Below are positions 34,740 through 44,060 of a DNA stretch of 64,000 nt, piece after piece. A program made the position numbers and the translations under genes. Below the pieces are notes generated by a model. The model was not told where the DNA came from and ran no database searches. It was given only the letters and a program-made list of their open reading frames with translations. The DNA comes from DATKJS01 sp964551995 (GTDB lineage Bacteria > Acidobacteriota > Aminicenantia > Aminicenantales > Saccharicenantaceae). Numbering within the stretch: position 1 is the stretch's first letter; every line of letters begins with the position of its first letter. The stretch spans positions 1 through 64,000 of the forward strand of contig CAZKFD010000017.1 of assembly GCA_964551995.1 (NCBI GenBank), in the 5' to 3' direction.

Positions 34740-35651
34740 ATGAGCATTGAAGTCAGAGACCTGCGCTTCAGCTACGGGAAGGTTCCCGCGCTCGCCGGCG
34801 TGACCTTCCGGCTGGGGGAGGGGGCCGTCGGCCTGCTCGGCCCGAACGGGGCGGGCAAGAGTACGCTCCTGCGGATTCTCCTCGGCTTCCTGAACCCTCA
34901 GAGCGGCGAGGGAACGGTCCTCGGATACGACATCCGCCGGGAGCAGCCGGCGATCCGGCGCAGCGTCGGATACATGCCCGAGGACGATTGCTTCGTCGCC
35001 GGCATGGACGCCGTGACGTTTACGTCTTATTTCGGCGAGCTCTCCGGGATGCCCTCGCAGGAAGCTATGAAACGGGCCCACGAGGTCCTTTTTTACGTCG
35101 GGCTGGAGGAATCGCGCTACCGGCTCCTCGACACTTATTCGGCAGGCATGAAGCAGCGCCTCAAGATGGCCCAGGCCCTCGTCCACGATCCGAAACTCCT
35201 TTTCCTCGACGAGCCCACGTCGAATCTCGACCCGCAGGGGAGGACGGACATGCTCGAACTCATCCGTGACATCGCGTCCCATAAGGACATCCAGGTCCTG
35301 ATCTCGTCCCATATCCTGGCCGACATCGAGACGCTGTGCTCGTCCGTCCTCATTCTCAACAGGGGAGCGGTCGCGGCGCAAGGGCGGATTGACGACCTGC
35401 GCGCCACGAACCTCAGCCTGTACGAGCTTCGGGTCAAAGGCGGGGAGGAAGCATTCCGCGGGGAGCTCGAAGCCGTCGGTTGCAGGGTCGACGAGACCGA
35501 GGACCGCCTTATTAAAGTCTATATGCCGGCCGACATGAGCCGCATGGAGATCTTCCGGGCCGCCTCCCGGGCCGGCGCCCAGGTCCGCTATTTCATCAAG
35601 AGCCGGACTTCTCTCGAGGACCTTTTCGCGGAGCTCGTGGGGGTGGACTGA
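34740..35651 (+). CDS. ABC transporter ATP-binding protein
   Basis: A 303 aa ATPase with Walker A GPNGAGKST (about 40-48), signature YSAGMKQRLK, Walker B LLFLDEPTSNLDPQGR and the H-loop region SSHILADIET. The C-terminal 80 residues form the extension usual in multidrug/bacteriocin-type (ABC-2) exporters. It pairs with the permease at 35651, which starts in a TGATG overlap. The substrate is not predictable. Confidence 0.94.
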   Translation: MSIEVRDLRFSYGKVPALAGVTFRLGEGAVGLLGPNGAGKSTLLRILLGFLNPQSGEGTVLGYDIRREQPAIRRSVGYMPEDDCFVAGMDAVTFTSYFGELSGMPSQEAMKRAHEVLFYVGLEESRYRLLDTYSAGMKQRLKMAQALVHDPKLLFLDEPTSNLDPQGRTDMLELIRDIASHKDIQVLISSHILADIETLCSSVLILNRGAVAAQGRIDDLRATNLSLYELRVKGGEEAFRGELEAVGCRVDETEDRLIKVYMPADMSRMEIFRAASRAGAQVRYFIKSRTSLEDLFAELVGVD

Positions 35652-36523
35652 TGGCTACCGTCCGGCAAAAGGGCTATTATCATTGGGACGGCCGCCTGGC
35701 CGAAAGTCGCTTCCGTTGGTGGCCCATCACCCGGACCGGCATCAAGCTGGCCTTCAGGAAAAAGGGCTTCCGGTTTCTCTTCGCCGCGTCGTTTCTGCCT
35801 GCGGTCGGATTCCTCACCGCCATCTACGTCTCCGAGCGGCTCGAGGACTTCAAGTTCATGATGCGCGGCTCGGACCGGCTGATCAAGATCGATCCGGGGT
35901 TCTTCAACACCTACCTGACGAACAGCAGCGTCCTCTTCCTCGTGATTATGGTCATCGTCTTCGGCTGCGCCGGACTCATCGCGGACGACCTCAAGCACAA
36001 CTCGCTGCAGATCTATTTCGCACGCCCTCTGCGGAAAAAGGATTACCTCCTGGGAAAAACGGCTGTCGTGGCCTTCTTCGTCCTCGTCCTGACCTTCATC
36101 CCAGGGCTGCTCCTTTTCCTCTTCAAGCTCGTCTTCGCCGGGAGCTTCAGGTTCTTCCTGGACTATCCGTGGCTTGTCCCCGAGATCGCATTGGACTCGA
36201 TCGTCCTGGCGGTATTTTTCGCTTGCTACACGCTCCTGCTCTCGGCTTCGAGCAAGAACAGCCGCTATGTCATGATCCTCATCTTCACGGTTTATCTGTT
36301 CTCCTATATCCTCTACGTCATCCTCCACAGCATCTTCCGGACGCCCTACACGGCCCTCGTCTCCGTCCTGGCGGACATCCAGCAGGTCAGCGCGTTCATC
36401 TTCGGCCAGAAGCCGCCGCATGCGGTCCCCGTTTTCTGGTCCTTCCTGGTCCTCGCTGCGGTGTGCGGGCTCGCGGCGTTTGTCCTAAAGAAAAAAGTGC
36501 GCGGCGTCGAGGTAATCCGGTGA
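35651..36523 (+). CDS. ABC-2 type permease
   Basis: A 290 aa inner-membrane protein with about six helices (for example FLFAASFLPAVGFLTAIYV, SSVLFLVIMVIVFGCAGLIA, AVVAFFVLVLTFIPGLLLFL). The stretch IADDLKHNSLQIYFARPL following helix 2 is typical of ABC-2 permeases. It overlaps both flanking ATPase genes (TGATG, GTGA), so all four genes are translationally linked. Confidence 0.9.
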   Translation: MATVRQKGYYHWDGRLAESRFRWWPITRTGIKLAFRKKGFRFLFAASFLPAVGFLTAIYVSERLEDFKFMMRGSDRLIKIDPGFFNTYLTNSSVLFLVIMVIVFGCAGLIADDLKHNSLQIYFARPLRKKDYLLGKTAVVAFFVLVLTFIPGLLLFLFKLVFAGSFRFFLDYPWLVPEIALDSIVLAVFFACYTLLLSASSKNSRYVMILIFTVYLFSYILYVILHSIFRTPYTALVSVLADIQQVSAFIFGQKPPHAVPVFWSFLVLAAVCGLAAFVLKKKVRGVEVIR

Positions 36524-37446
36524 CCGTCGTCATCGAAACCCGGAACCTCTCCAGGTATTACGGGAACGTCCTCGGCCTGAGCGACGTGTCCCTCGACATC
36601 GAGAGCGGCATTACGGGCCTGCTCGGCCCCAACGGGGCCGGGAAGTCGACCTTCATGAAGCTCGTCACGGGCCAGATGAAGCCCAACATCGGAACGGTGA
36701 CCATCGGGGGCCGGCGGGTTTGGAACAATTTCCCGCTCTTCTCGAGGGTCGGTTTCTGCCCCGAACAGGATTCTTTTTACGAGGACGTCACCGGATGGGA
36801 GTTTCTGACCGGGCTTCTCAGCTTTTACGGATATTCCGACGCGGAAGTGAAGCACCGGGCGGCGCGGGCCCTCGGGATCGTGGAATTGGCCCAAGACAAG
36901 GACCGCAAGATCCGGAGCTACAGCCGGGGGATGCGCCAGCGGGTGAAGTTCGCCCAGGCCATCGCCCACGACCCGGACATCATCATCCTCGACGAGCCCC
37001 TCAGCGGCCTCGACCCGCTGGGGAAGAGGCGTCTCATCAGGCTTATCAAAGGCTATCAGAGCGAGGGCCGGACGATCCTCGTTTCGAGCCATGTTCTGCC
37101 CGAGATCGAGGCCATGACGTCTCGGATCATCCTGATCCACCAGGGCAAGATCCTGGCCCAGGGGGACATCCATTACATCAGGGACCTCATTGAAAAACAC
37201 CCGCACATGATTTCGGTGAAGTGCGACGATCCCCGGGCCGCCGCCGCCGAATTCGTGCGGGACGAAGGGATCCTGAGGATGTCTTTCGGGACCGACGGCC
37301 GGACGCTCGTCGTCGAAACCCACAAGAGGGACGATTTTTTCAGCCGGCTCCAGGCGGTCATCCTCGAGAAGGGGATGACGGTCGACGAGATCTCCTCTCC
37401 GGACGACAATCTTCAGGCGGTCTTCGATTACCTCGTGGGGAAATGA
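36520..37446 (+). CDS. ABC transporter ATP-binding protein
   Basis: A 308 aa second ATPase of the operon: Walker A GPNGAGKST, signature YSRGMRQRVK, Walker B IIILDEPLSGLDPLGK and SSHVLPEIEA. It begins at the GTG (36520) overlapping the preceding stop; the longer upstream frame is a shadow of the permease. It is similar in architecture to the ATPase at 34740 but clearly diverged, so an old duplication or a heterodimer is possible. Confidence 0.94.
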   Translation: MTVVIETRNLSRYYGNVLGLSDVSLDIESGITGLLGPNGAGKSTFMKLVTGQMKPNIGTVTIGGRRVWNNFPLFSRVGFCPEQDSFYEDVTGWEFLTGLLSFYGYSDAEVKHRAARALGIVELAQDKDRKIRSYSRGMRQRVKFAQAIAHDPDIIILDEPLSGLDPLGKRRLIRLIKGYQSEGRTILVSSHVLPEIEAMTSRIILIHQGKILAQGDIHYIRDLIEKHPHMISVKCDDPRAAAAEFVRDEGILRMSFGTDGRTLVVETHKRDDFFSRLQAVILEKGMTVDEISSPDDNLQAVFDYLVGK

Positions 37447-37447
37447 C

Positions 37448-38257
37448 ATGACGCCGCAAGTCCAGCCGAACGCCGCCTCCTTTGGGACATCCTTCCGGCA
37501 GGTGTTCGCCTTCTTCTTCTTCCTCAGCCGCAGGACGGGCAAAGCGCGCGTCTTCGCTCTCCTCGGTCTTATTCCCGTCGCGCTCGCCGTCGTCGTCCGG
37601 ATGGTCATGCCCGGACGCGCCGAAGACGTCGCAGCCGTGTTCAGCCAGATCCTGATGGTCTTTTTCCTAACGTTTTACATCGTCATCATCTCGCTGTTCT
37701 ACGGCACCTCGATCTGCGCCGAGGAACTCGAAGGACGGACGCTGACCTATCTCGTCACCCGGCCGCTGTCGAAGGCCGGGATCTTTTTGGGCAAATACGC
37801 CGCGTATGTCGCCCTGATGGTCCTCATGACCGCGGCCAGCCTGGGCCTGTCCTTTTTCCTCATGAACGGACAGCGGTTCCGGGATCCGGGCCTCTATCTG
37901 GCCTTCCTCCGGGACGCGGGGGTGCTCGGCCTCGGCATCGTCGTCTATACGGCCCTCTTCGCTTTTCTCGGGACCTTTCTCAGGAGGGCCATCCTCGTCG
38001 GGCTCTTCTTCGGCTTCGGCTGGGAGAACGTGATCCAGTATTTTCCGGGCTCGACGCAGAAGTTCTCGGTCGTCCACTATTTGAAGTCGCTTCTGCCCCA
38101 CTGGTCGTCGGGGGGAGGCACGCTGGCCATCCTTCTCTTCCGGCTGGAGCCGACAGAGCCGGCGGCCGCGGTGCTGACTCTAACCGTCCTCACCGCCCTA
38201 TTCCTGGTGCTGGGCGCCTGGCTTTTCCGGACGAAAGAGTATCTTTTCGAGGAGTGA
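37448..38257 (+). CDS. ABC-2 type permease
   Basis: A 269 aa permease with about six helices (VFALLGLIPVALAVVVRMVM, ILMVFFLTFYIVIISLFYGT, YAAYVALMVLMTAASLGLSF). The motif ICAEELEGRTLTYLVTRPLS corresponds to the IADDLKHNSLQIYFARPL stretch of the first permease. It begins one base after the second ATPase and completes an ATPase-permease-ATPase-permease order. Confidence 0.9.
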   Translation: MTPQVQPNAASFGTSFRQVFAFFFFLSRRTGKARVFALLGLIPVALAVVVRMVMPGRAEDVAAVFSQILMVFFLTFYIVIISLFYGTSICAEELEGRTLTYLVTRPLSKAGIFLGKYAAYVALMVLMTAASLGLSFFLMNGQRFRDPGLYLAFLRDAGVLGLGIVVYTALFAFLGTFLRRAILVGLFFGFGWENVIQYFPGSTQKFSVVHYLKSLLPHWSSGGGTLAILLFRLEPTEPAAAVLTLTVLTALFLVLGAWLFRTKEYLFEE

Positions 38258-38266
38258 CCGCCGGAC

Positions 38267-39316
38267 CTACTTCCTGGTCTCTTCCTTCTTTTCCTGCGGC
38301 TTCTCTTCCTTCGGGGCCATCGGCTTGGCCGAGATCATGCCGGCGAGCTTCTCTTTGGCCATCTCCTGGGCCTTGTCCAGGAGCTCTCCGGGGATGCTGG
38401 CAAAGATCTTGATATGGTCGGCACCCGAGGTGATCTCGAGCGTGTTCAGGAGGTCCTTCCAGACCGGCTGCTCGGAGGCCGCCGTGGCCCCCATAGCCTT
38501 GAGGCCGTTCAACATGTTGGCCCGCTGCTCGTTCTGCTCTTTGGTCCCTCCCAGGCTTTCGATCTCGGTGACGAGGTTCCTGTTGGCGTAATCGAAGGAC
38601 AGCGTCAGGGCCGTGATCCCCTCCAACGCTTTGCCCATGGGATTCTTTTCGATGGCCATCTGGACCAGGGCCGGAGGGATGGCGACGGCCCCCCAGATCA
38701 TGGCGGATTTGTTGACGGACTTGAAGACCTTGGCCATCTCGGGATTTTTGAGCACGGACTCGGACTTCTTCCGGCTGACGTCGATGAGCGCCCGCACAAC
38801 CTGCTCGTTTCCCAGGGCGATGTTCGAATCATCCAGGAAAGCGCCCACCCGCGCGTCTCCGGACCGGCCGCGCTCGGGAACTTTATAGATCGTGATCCCG
38901 TCGTAGGTCTCCTCCTGAAGGTCCTTGGCGACCGACTTGAGCTTCGTGATGAGAAGATCCTTATCGCACTTCAGATTGATGATGGCGGCGCCCGTGTGGC
39001 GCTCCATCCCCGTCGGCGTGCCGGTGACGGCGACGACCAGGAAATAAATGTCCTTCATCGGGTCGAGGCCGATCATCTTGATGAATTGGTCGTATTTTTC
39101 CTTCGCTTTCTCGTCTTTCAGGATTTTGGCCGCGACATCCGTCCCCAGCGCCCGGTGGACGTCGACGACGAAGACGCCCCGGACATTCGCGGGAAGCAGC
39201 TGCAGCATGGCCGCGCCCGTGGCGCTGCCCGCCTTGACGCTCGCCGGCGGATTGCAGGATACAAGTGCGCCGCAGACCAGAAAAACCAGAGGGATCATCA
39301 TGGCCTTTTTTATCAT
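38267..39316 (-). CDS. putative lipoprotein of unknown function
   Basis: A 349 aa protein with a lipoprotein signal (PLVFLVCGALVSC, Cys about residue 21), so it is acylated by the Lgt/Lnt route. The mature protein has repeated alpha/beta segments (VRGVFVVDVHRALGTDVAAK, IYFLVVAVTGTPTGMERHTG, FLDDSNIALGNEQVVRALID), recalling the layout of DUF3352-like proteins, though I am not sure of the family. The C-terminal tail is charged and low-complexity (KEEKPQEKKEETRK). ATG 39316 has GAGGAGG 6 bases upstream; the 62 upstream open codons are dropped. Confidence 0.78.
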   Translation of the reverse strand: MIKKAMMIPLVFLVCGALVSCNPPASVKAGSATGAAMLQLLPANVRGVFVVDVHRALGTDVAAKILKDEKAKEKYDQFIKMIGLDPMKDIYFLVVAVTGTPTGMERHTGAAIINLKCDKDLLITKLKSVAKDLQEETYDGITIYKVPERGRSGDARVGAFLDDSNIALGNEQVVRALIDVSRKKSESVLKNPEMAKVFKSVNKSAMIWGAVAIPPALVQMAIEKNPMGKALEGITALTLSFDYANRNLVTEIESLGGTKEQNEQRANMLNGLKAMGATAASEQPVWKDLLNTLEITSGADHIKIFASIPGELLDKAQEMAKEKLAGMISAKPMAPKEEKPQEKKEETRK

Positions 39317-39370
39317 CGGAGCCTCCTCTTTCAAAGATACGGAATATTTCCCTGAAAGTTCCTGCGGAGG

Positions 39371-39399
39371 ACTATAACAAAAAAGGTCTGGGGGCGCAA
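39371..39399 (-). promoter_or_regulatory. possible promoter of the lipoprotein gene
   Basis: Minus strand: -10 TATAGT (39371-39376, 5 of 6) with a weak -35 TTGCGC (39394-39399) at 17-base spacing, followed by a leader of about 48 bases ending in a strong SD. Confidence 0.45.
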
Positions 39400-39507
39400 C
39401 CGGGAAGTCCCCCGCGCCCCAAGCCCCCTCTTGATTTCCGGTCCCCGTTGGGATTATCGTGGTCCCCTTCGTTAATGTCGGCCGACGGCCGCGGGAGGTC
39501 ATTGTTC

Positions 39508-40107
39508 ATGCCCGCGATTCTGGATCTCGTGAGGCGGCGGAGAAGCATCCGGCGTTTCCTGCCCCGGCCCGTGGAGCGGGAAAAGCTCCTCGTCTGTCTC
39601 GAAGCTGCCAGGCTGGCCCCCTCGGCGTCGAACTCCCAGCCGTGGCGTTTCATCGTCGTCGACGACCCGAAGCTCAAGGAGGACCTGTGCCGGAAGGCGT
39701 TTTCGGGCATCTATTCGGTCTTCCGCTTCGCCGCTCAGGCTCCGGTGATCCTCGCCGTCCTGGCCCGCCAGAACCGCTCGCCGGTGTTCCGGCTCGGCCA
39801 GCGGATTCAGCGGACGCCGTTTTATCTCATCGATATCGGCATCGCCGCGGAGCACTTCATCCTCCAGGCCGAGGAGTTGGGCCTTTCGACCTGCTGGATG
39901 GGCTGGTTCAACGCGGCGAAGGCCCGCCGGGCCCTCAGGACGCCGCGGGCTCTGAAGATCGTCGCCCTCGTCCCCGTGGGTTACGCGGCCTCCCGGCCGC
40001 CCGGGGAGACAGTGAGGAAGCCTCTCGACGAGGTGGCCTGGTTCAACGGCCTGGGCCGGAAAGATGAGGATCGGGAATGCCGGAACAATCCGCCGCCGGA
40101 AGACTGA
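39508..40107 (+). CDS. nitroreductase family protein
   Basis: A 199 aa FMN-dependent oxidoreductase of the nitroreductase fold. The N-terminal LVRRRRSIRRFLPRPVE is typical, followed by APSASNSQPWRFIVV (FMN-phosphate contacts), DIGIAAEHFILQAEELGLST and a C-terminal VPVGYAASRPP. Substrate unknown. ATG 39508 is preceded by GGGAGGT; the longer open frame has no similarity. The metallophosphoesterase gene starts 11 bases downstream. Confidence 0.92.
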   Translation: MPAILDLVRRRRSIRRFLPRPVEREKLLVCLEAARLAPSASNSQPWRFIVVDDPKLKEDLCRKAFSGIYSVFRFAAQAPVILAVLARQNRSPVFRLGQRIQRTPFYLIDIGIAAEHFILQAEELGLSTCWMGWFNAAKARRALRTPRALKIVALVPVGYAASRPPGETVRKPLDEVAWFNGLGRKDEDRECRNNPPPED

Positions 40108-40118
40108 GGAGCTCGACC

Positions 40119-41273
40119 ATGGCCGTTTTTCTCGCCGTCGTGCTTTCCGTCTACGGGCTGGTCAATTTCTACATCAGCCTCCGCGGGTGGCAGGCGCTGG
40201 CTGGTTTGCCTCGGGCCCGAGGGTTCATTCTGGGTATCTTCTGGGCGTTCATGCTTTTCTATCCCGTCGGCCGCGTGCTGATGGCCCGCGGCAGAAATCC
40301 GCTCTTCGCGCCGCTCGTCAAGATCGGATCCTTCCATCTCGCGCTCATGATCTATCTGCTCATGGGCGTCGTCCTCATCGACCTCGTCCGCCTGGCCGAC
40401 AGGATAATTCCCTTCCTTTCCAAGACGTTCTCGTCCCGGCCGCGTCAGACGGGCCTCGTCCTGTTCCTGCTCGTCGCCGGAATCTCCGTCCTCGTCGTCG
40501 CGGGAGGCGTCCTCAACGCCGCGCGGCCGAGGATCCGGGAGCTTGCCCTCTCGATCGACAAGCGCGCCGGAGGCCGCAAGGACGTATCCATCGTGATGGC
40601 CTCAGACATCCATCTGGGGACGATCGCCGGGAGCGCGCGCCTGAGAACGCTCGTCGACCGGATCAACCGCCTCGCTCCCGATATCGTGCTTCTTCCTGGG
40701 GATGTCGTGGACGAGAGCGTGACGCCCGAGGAAGAAGAGGCTATGACCTCGATTTTCGAGAAGATCCGGGCCCCGCTCGGCGTCTATGCCGTGCCCGGCA
40801 ATCACGAATACTACGGAGGCCTCGAAAGGAACCTGGCCTACCTCCGCAAGTGGGGAGTCCGGGTCCTTCAGGACGAAGCGTTCGAGGTCGGAGGCTCATT
40901 CTACCTGATCGGCCGCAAAGACCTGACCTCCCTCCGGCGCGGCCAAGCCCGGACATCCATCGAAGAGATCATGAAGGCCGGCGGCGTCGATGCCCGGAGG
41001 CCGCTCATCCTCCTCGATCACCAGCCCGTCCATCTGGAAGAAGCCGAGGCCGCCGGCATCGATCTCCAGCTCTCCGGCCACACGCACGCCGGGCAGCTCT
41101 TCCCCCTCAATCTCATCAACAAGCGCATCTATGAGCAATATTGGGGATATCTCCGGAAGGGCGGGACGCAGTACTACGTGTCCTGCGGGGTGGGGACCTG
41201 GGGGCCTCCGGTGAGGACGGGGAGCGTTCCCGAGATCATCCGGATCCGGCTCTCGTTCCGATATACGCCGTGA
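40119..41273 (+). CDS. membrane-anchored metallophosphoesterase
   Basis: A 384 aa YkuE/YaeI-like phosphoesterase. An N-terminal block of about four membrane helices (1-150) is followed by the calcineurin-like domain: MASDIHLG, LLPGDVVDE, VPGNHEYYGG, and LSGHTHAGQLFPL supply the dinuclear metal ligands. Related proteins act on lipid phosphates such as UDP-diacylglucosamine or undecaprenyl compounds; the real substrate is unknown. ATG 40119 follows GAGGAG at 7 bases and is preferred to ATG 40077, which overlaps the nitroreductase gene. Confidence 0.92.
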   Translation: MAVFLAVVLSVYGLVNFYISLRGWQALAGLPRARGFILGIFWAFMLFYPVGRVLMARGRNPLFAPLVKIGSFHLALMIYLLMGVVLIDLVRLADRIIPFLSKTFSSRPRQTGLVLFLLVAGISVLVVAGGVLNAARPRIRELALSIDKRAGGRKDVSIVMASDIHLGTIAGSARLRTLVDRINRLAPDIVLLPGDVVDESVTPEEEEAMTSIFEKIRAPLGVYAVPGNHEYYGGLERNLAYLRKWGVRVLQDEAFEVGGSFYLIGRKDLTSLRRGQARTSIEEIMKAGGVDARRPLILLDHQPVHLEEAEAAGIDLQLSGHTHAGQLFPLNLINKRIYEQYWGYLRKGGTQYYVSCGVGTWGPPVRTGSVPEIIRIRLSFRYTP

Positions 41274-41383
41274 GCCGGCGGCCCAGGACGACGAATCTCT
41301 TTGTCTTTGTCCCGGGAACTTGATAACATCGGGGAAAAGACCCGGTGCGTTGCCGGAGAGGACATCCTGGGCGGGAGGCAGGC

Positions 41384-43984
41384 ATGAAATGTTCCGAGAT
41401 CCGGTTAGCGGCGGGACTCGCCCTCCTGGGCGGTGCTCTTTTCGCTACGGCCACGGCCGCCGCGGGCGCTGCCACCCATGGACAGCTTTCCCGTTTCAAG
41501 ATCGAAGCTACGGACATCCGACTCGATCGGCCGGCCCAGCCGTTCACCTATTTAGACAAGGTCGGCCGCCGGTTCGCCGTTCTCGGCTTCGAGGACGGCA
41601 GCTTCGAAGCCTGGGCGTACCCGCTCAAGATCCTGCGCCGGTTCGAGTTCTCTTTCCTCACCGGCGCGAGCACCGTTCCCATCGAGGGGCGGGACATCGT
41701 CCGTTTCGTCTCCGTCGACCCCGCGGTCACGACCCTGACGTTCACGGGCCAGTCGTTTACAGTCCGGGCCCACTGCATCACCTCGATCACGGACGCGGGG
41801 GCCGTCATCTTTCTTGAGGTCGACGCCGACGGACCATTGACAATCGTGGCCTCGTTCCTCCCCGTCCTTCAGCCGATGTGGCCGGCGGGGATCGGCGGCC
41901 AGTACGCCTATTGGGACCAGGACGTCAAAGCCTATCTCATCTCCGAGCCGACCGGAAAGAACCACGGGTATGTCGGCTCTCCCGCGGGCGTCGGCATCTC
42001 CTATACGCCGGCCCATATGCTCTCAGAGACATCCAGCCAGTTCAAAATCGAGATCCCCGATCCCAAGTCCGTGGCGGGAGCGTTCATCCCCGTCATCCTG
42101 GCCGGCGGGGAAGGAAAGAGGGAGGCTGTGCGTGCCGTTTACAAAAAGCTCGCCGCCGACCCGGAGGCCTGCTATCGCGAAGCGGTCCGCCATTACCGAA
42201 CGCTTCGGGAGTCGACTCTCCAGGTCCGGACCCCCGAACCTCAGCTTGACCTGGCCTTCGAATGGGCCAAGATCGCCCTCGACAACCTGATCGTGGACAA
42301 CCCCGACCTCGGCCTCGGGGTCGTCGCGGGGCTGGGCCCGTCCGGAACAGGCGGCCGCCCGGGTTTCGGCTGGTTCTTCGGGACAGACGCCTATCTCAAC
42401 TCTCTCAGCTTCGACAGCCTGGGCGACACCGCCGCGTCCCGGGAGGCTCTGTCGTTCACGAGGAAGTGGCAGCGCCGGGACGGGAAGATGGCCCACGAGC
42501 TGTCCCAGGCCGCCGGCTATATCAAATGGTGGGAGGATTACCCGTACGGGTATATCCACGGCGACACGACGCCCTATTATATCGTGGCCCTCGACGATTA
42601 TTTCCGGGCCACGGGAGACCTCGAGTTCCTGCGGGCGAGCTGGCCGTCCGTCCTCCGGGCCTACGGCTGGTGCCTGACGACGGACGAAGACGGAGACGGC
42701 TTGATGGACAATGCCCGGGCGGGGCTCGGAGCTCTCGAGTTCGGCGCCCTGACGGGCATCCGGACCGACATCTATCTCGCCGCCGTCTGGGTCCGCGCCA
42801 ATCAGGCCCTGCGTGAAATGGCCGAGGCCATGGGGGACAGGCCGCGGGCAGAGGCTGCGGCGAGGAACGGCCTTCGGGCGGCGCGTGCCTTCGACGAGAA
42901 ATTCTGGGACGCGGCGAGGAGCCAATATTCCTTCGCCTTCGACAAGGATGGCCGCCTCGTCCAGGAGCTCACGCCCTGGAGCGCGGTCGGCCTGGCATGG
43001 GGCTTTGGAACTCCCGAGCGCGGCGTGGAGACCCTGGCGGAAATGAACTCGGCAGACCTGACGACCGACTGGGGAGTCCGCATGCTTTCGATCCGGAGTC
43101 CCTATTTTGAGCCGCTGAACTACAATTACGGCGCGGTTTGGCCCTTCCTTTCCGGGTGGGTCTCGACGGCTCTCCTCAAGTACGGCTTCGTCCCGCAGGG
43201 CTACGAGAACCTCATGGCCAACGTCCGGCACACCTTCGACAACGCCCCGGGCGAGGCCACGGAGCTTTTCTCCGGCTCAAGGAACATCTGGCCTGGGGAG
43301 GGCGTCCCTCACCAGGGTTTTTCCACGACCGGCGTCGTCCTTCCGATTGTCCGGGGGCTCTTTGGCCTCGACGGCGACGCGGCCGGGAAGGAGATCACCT
43401 TCGCGCCGGCCTTCCCCGCGGACTGGTGCGCCGCTGCCGTCTCCAACTGGAAGGTCGGGAATGCGGTCTTTTTGCTCGACTTCGAACGCCAGGACGCGAA
43501 GATTGCGCTCCGGATCAGGAGCCGCGGGGCGGCGGGATTCAAGCTGAAGTTTGCCCCGGCCATCGGACTAGGCACGAAAGTGCGGTCCGCGGCTTTCAAC
43601 GGTACGGCGATTCCCTTTAAGGTCGAGGAGACGTCCTCTGCTCAGGCCGTCCGTCCGCGAATGGAGGTCCCTCTGGCGGGCGACGATACCCTTGTTGTGA
43701 TCCTCGATCCGGCTCCGGAGATCGTCCCGCCCGGGAACCCGACAAGGACGGGCGACCTCAGCAAAGGCTTGAGGATCGTCCGGCTCGGGCAGGCCGGCCC
43801 CAGGCTAGAAATCACGCTCGAGGGGCTGTCGGGCGAAACCTACGAGCTCAGCCTGAGGAACGCGGATCGCGTCGATTCCGTGACAGGAGCCGAGCTCGAG
43901 GGCGGGGCTCTCTGGATCACTTTTCCGGACGGCAGACCCGGCGAATTCGTCCGGAGGACCGTCGTCCTTCGCCTGCGATCGTAA
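41384..43984 (+). CDS. exported (alpha/alpha)6-barrel glycoside hydrolase, debranching-enzyme-like
   Basis: An 866 aa secreted protein: signal peptide (LAAGLALLGGALFATATAAA), an N-terminal beta-sandwich (about 35-260), a helical barrel (about 290-690) and C-terminal beta segments. The barrel has the look of amylo-alpha-1,6-glucosidase/GH63-type folds: WFFGTDAYLNSLSF, EALSFTRKWQRRDGKMAHEL, GYIHGDTTPYYIVALDDYFR, TTDEDGDGLMDNA, and NYGAVWPFLSGWVSTALL. Acidic residues in DGKMAHE and GDTTPY could be catalytic, but I cannot assign a GH family firmly. GGGAGG precedes ATG 41384. Confidence 0.82.
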   Translation: MKCSEIRLAAGLALLGGALFATATAAAGAATHGQLSRFKIEATDIRLDRPAQPFTYLDKVGRRFAVLGFEDGSFEAWAYPLKILRRFEFSFLTGASTVPIEGRDIVRFVSVDPAVTTLTFTGQSFTVRAHCITSITDAGAVIFLEVDADGPLTIVASFLPVLQPMWPAGIGGQYAYWDQDVKAYLISEPTGKNHGYVGSPAGVGISYTPAHMLSETSSQFKIEIPDPKSVAGAFIPVILAGGEGKREAVRAVYKKLAADPEACYREAVRHYRTLRESTLQVRTPEPQLDLAFEWAKIALDNLIVDNPDLGLGVVAGLGPSGTGGRPGFGWFFGTDAYLNSLSFDSLGDTAASREALSFTRKWQRRDGKMAHELSQAAGYIKWWEDYPYGYIHGDTTPYYIVALDDYFRATGDLEFLRASWPSVLRAYGWCLTTDEDGDGLMDNARAGLGALEFGALTGIRTDIYLAAVWVRANQALREMAEAMGDRPRAEAAARNGLRAARAFDEKFWDAARSQYSFAFDKDGRLVQELTPWSAVGLAWGFGTPERGVETLAEMNSADLTTDWGVRMLSIRSPYFEPLNYNYGAVWPFLSGWVSTALLKYGFVPQGYENLMANVRHTFDNAPGEATELFSGSRNIWPGEGVPHQGFSTTGVVLPIVRGLFGLDGDAAGKEITFAPAFPADWCAAAVSNWKVGNAVFLLDFERQDAKIALRIRSRGAAGFKLKFAPAIGLGTKVRSAAFNGTAIPFKVEETSSAQAVRPRMEVPLAGDDTLVVILDPAPEIVPPGNPTRTGDLSKGLRIVRLGQAGPRLEITLEGLSGETYELSLRNADRVDSVTGAELEGGALWITFPDGRPGEFVRRTVVLRLRS

Positions 43985-44025
43985 GTTTTCCAAAGCGGGT
44001 CGGCCAGCGCTTCCAACGCAGCCGG

Positions 44026-44054
44026 TTGACAATCTGCGAGCTGAGGGCGAAAAT
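44026..44054 (+). promoter_or_regulatory. promoter with predicted start on the ATG
   Basis: -35 TTGACA (44026-44031, perfect), 17-base spacer, -10 GAAAAT (44049-44054, 4 of 6). The -10 ends 6 bases before ATG 44061, so the message would be leaderless. Confidence 0.5.
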
Positions 44055-44060
44055 CATGTC

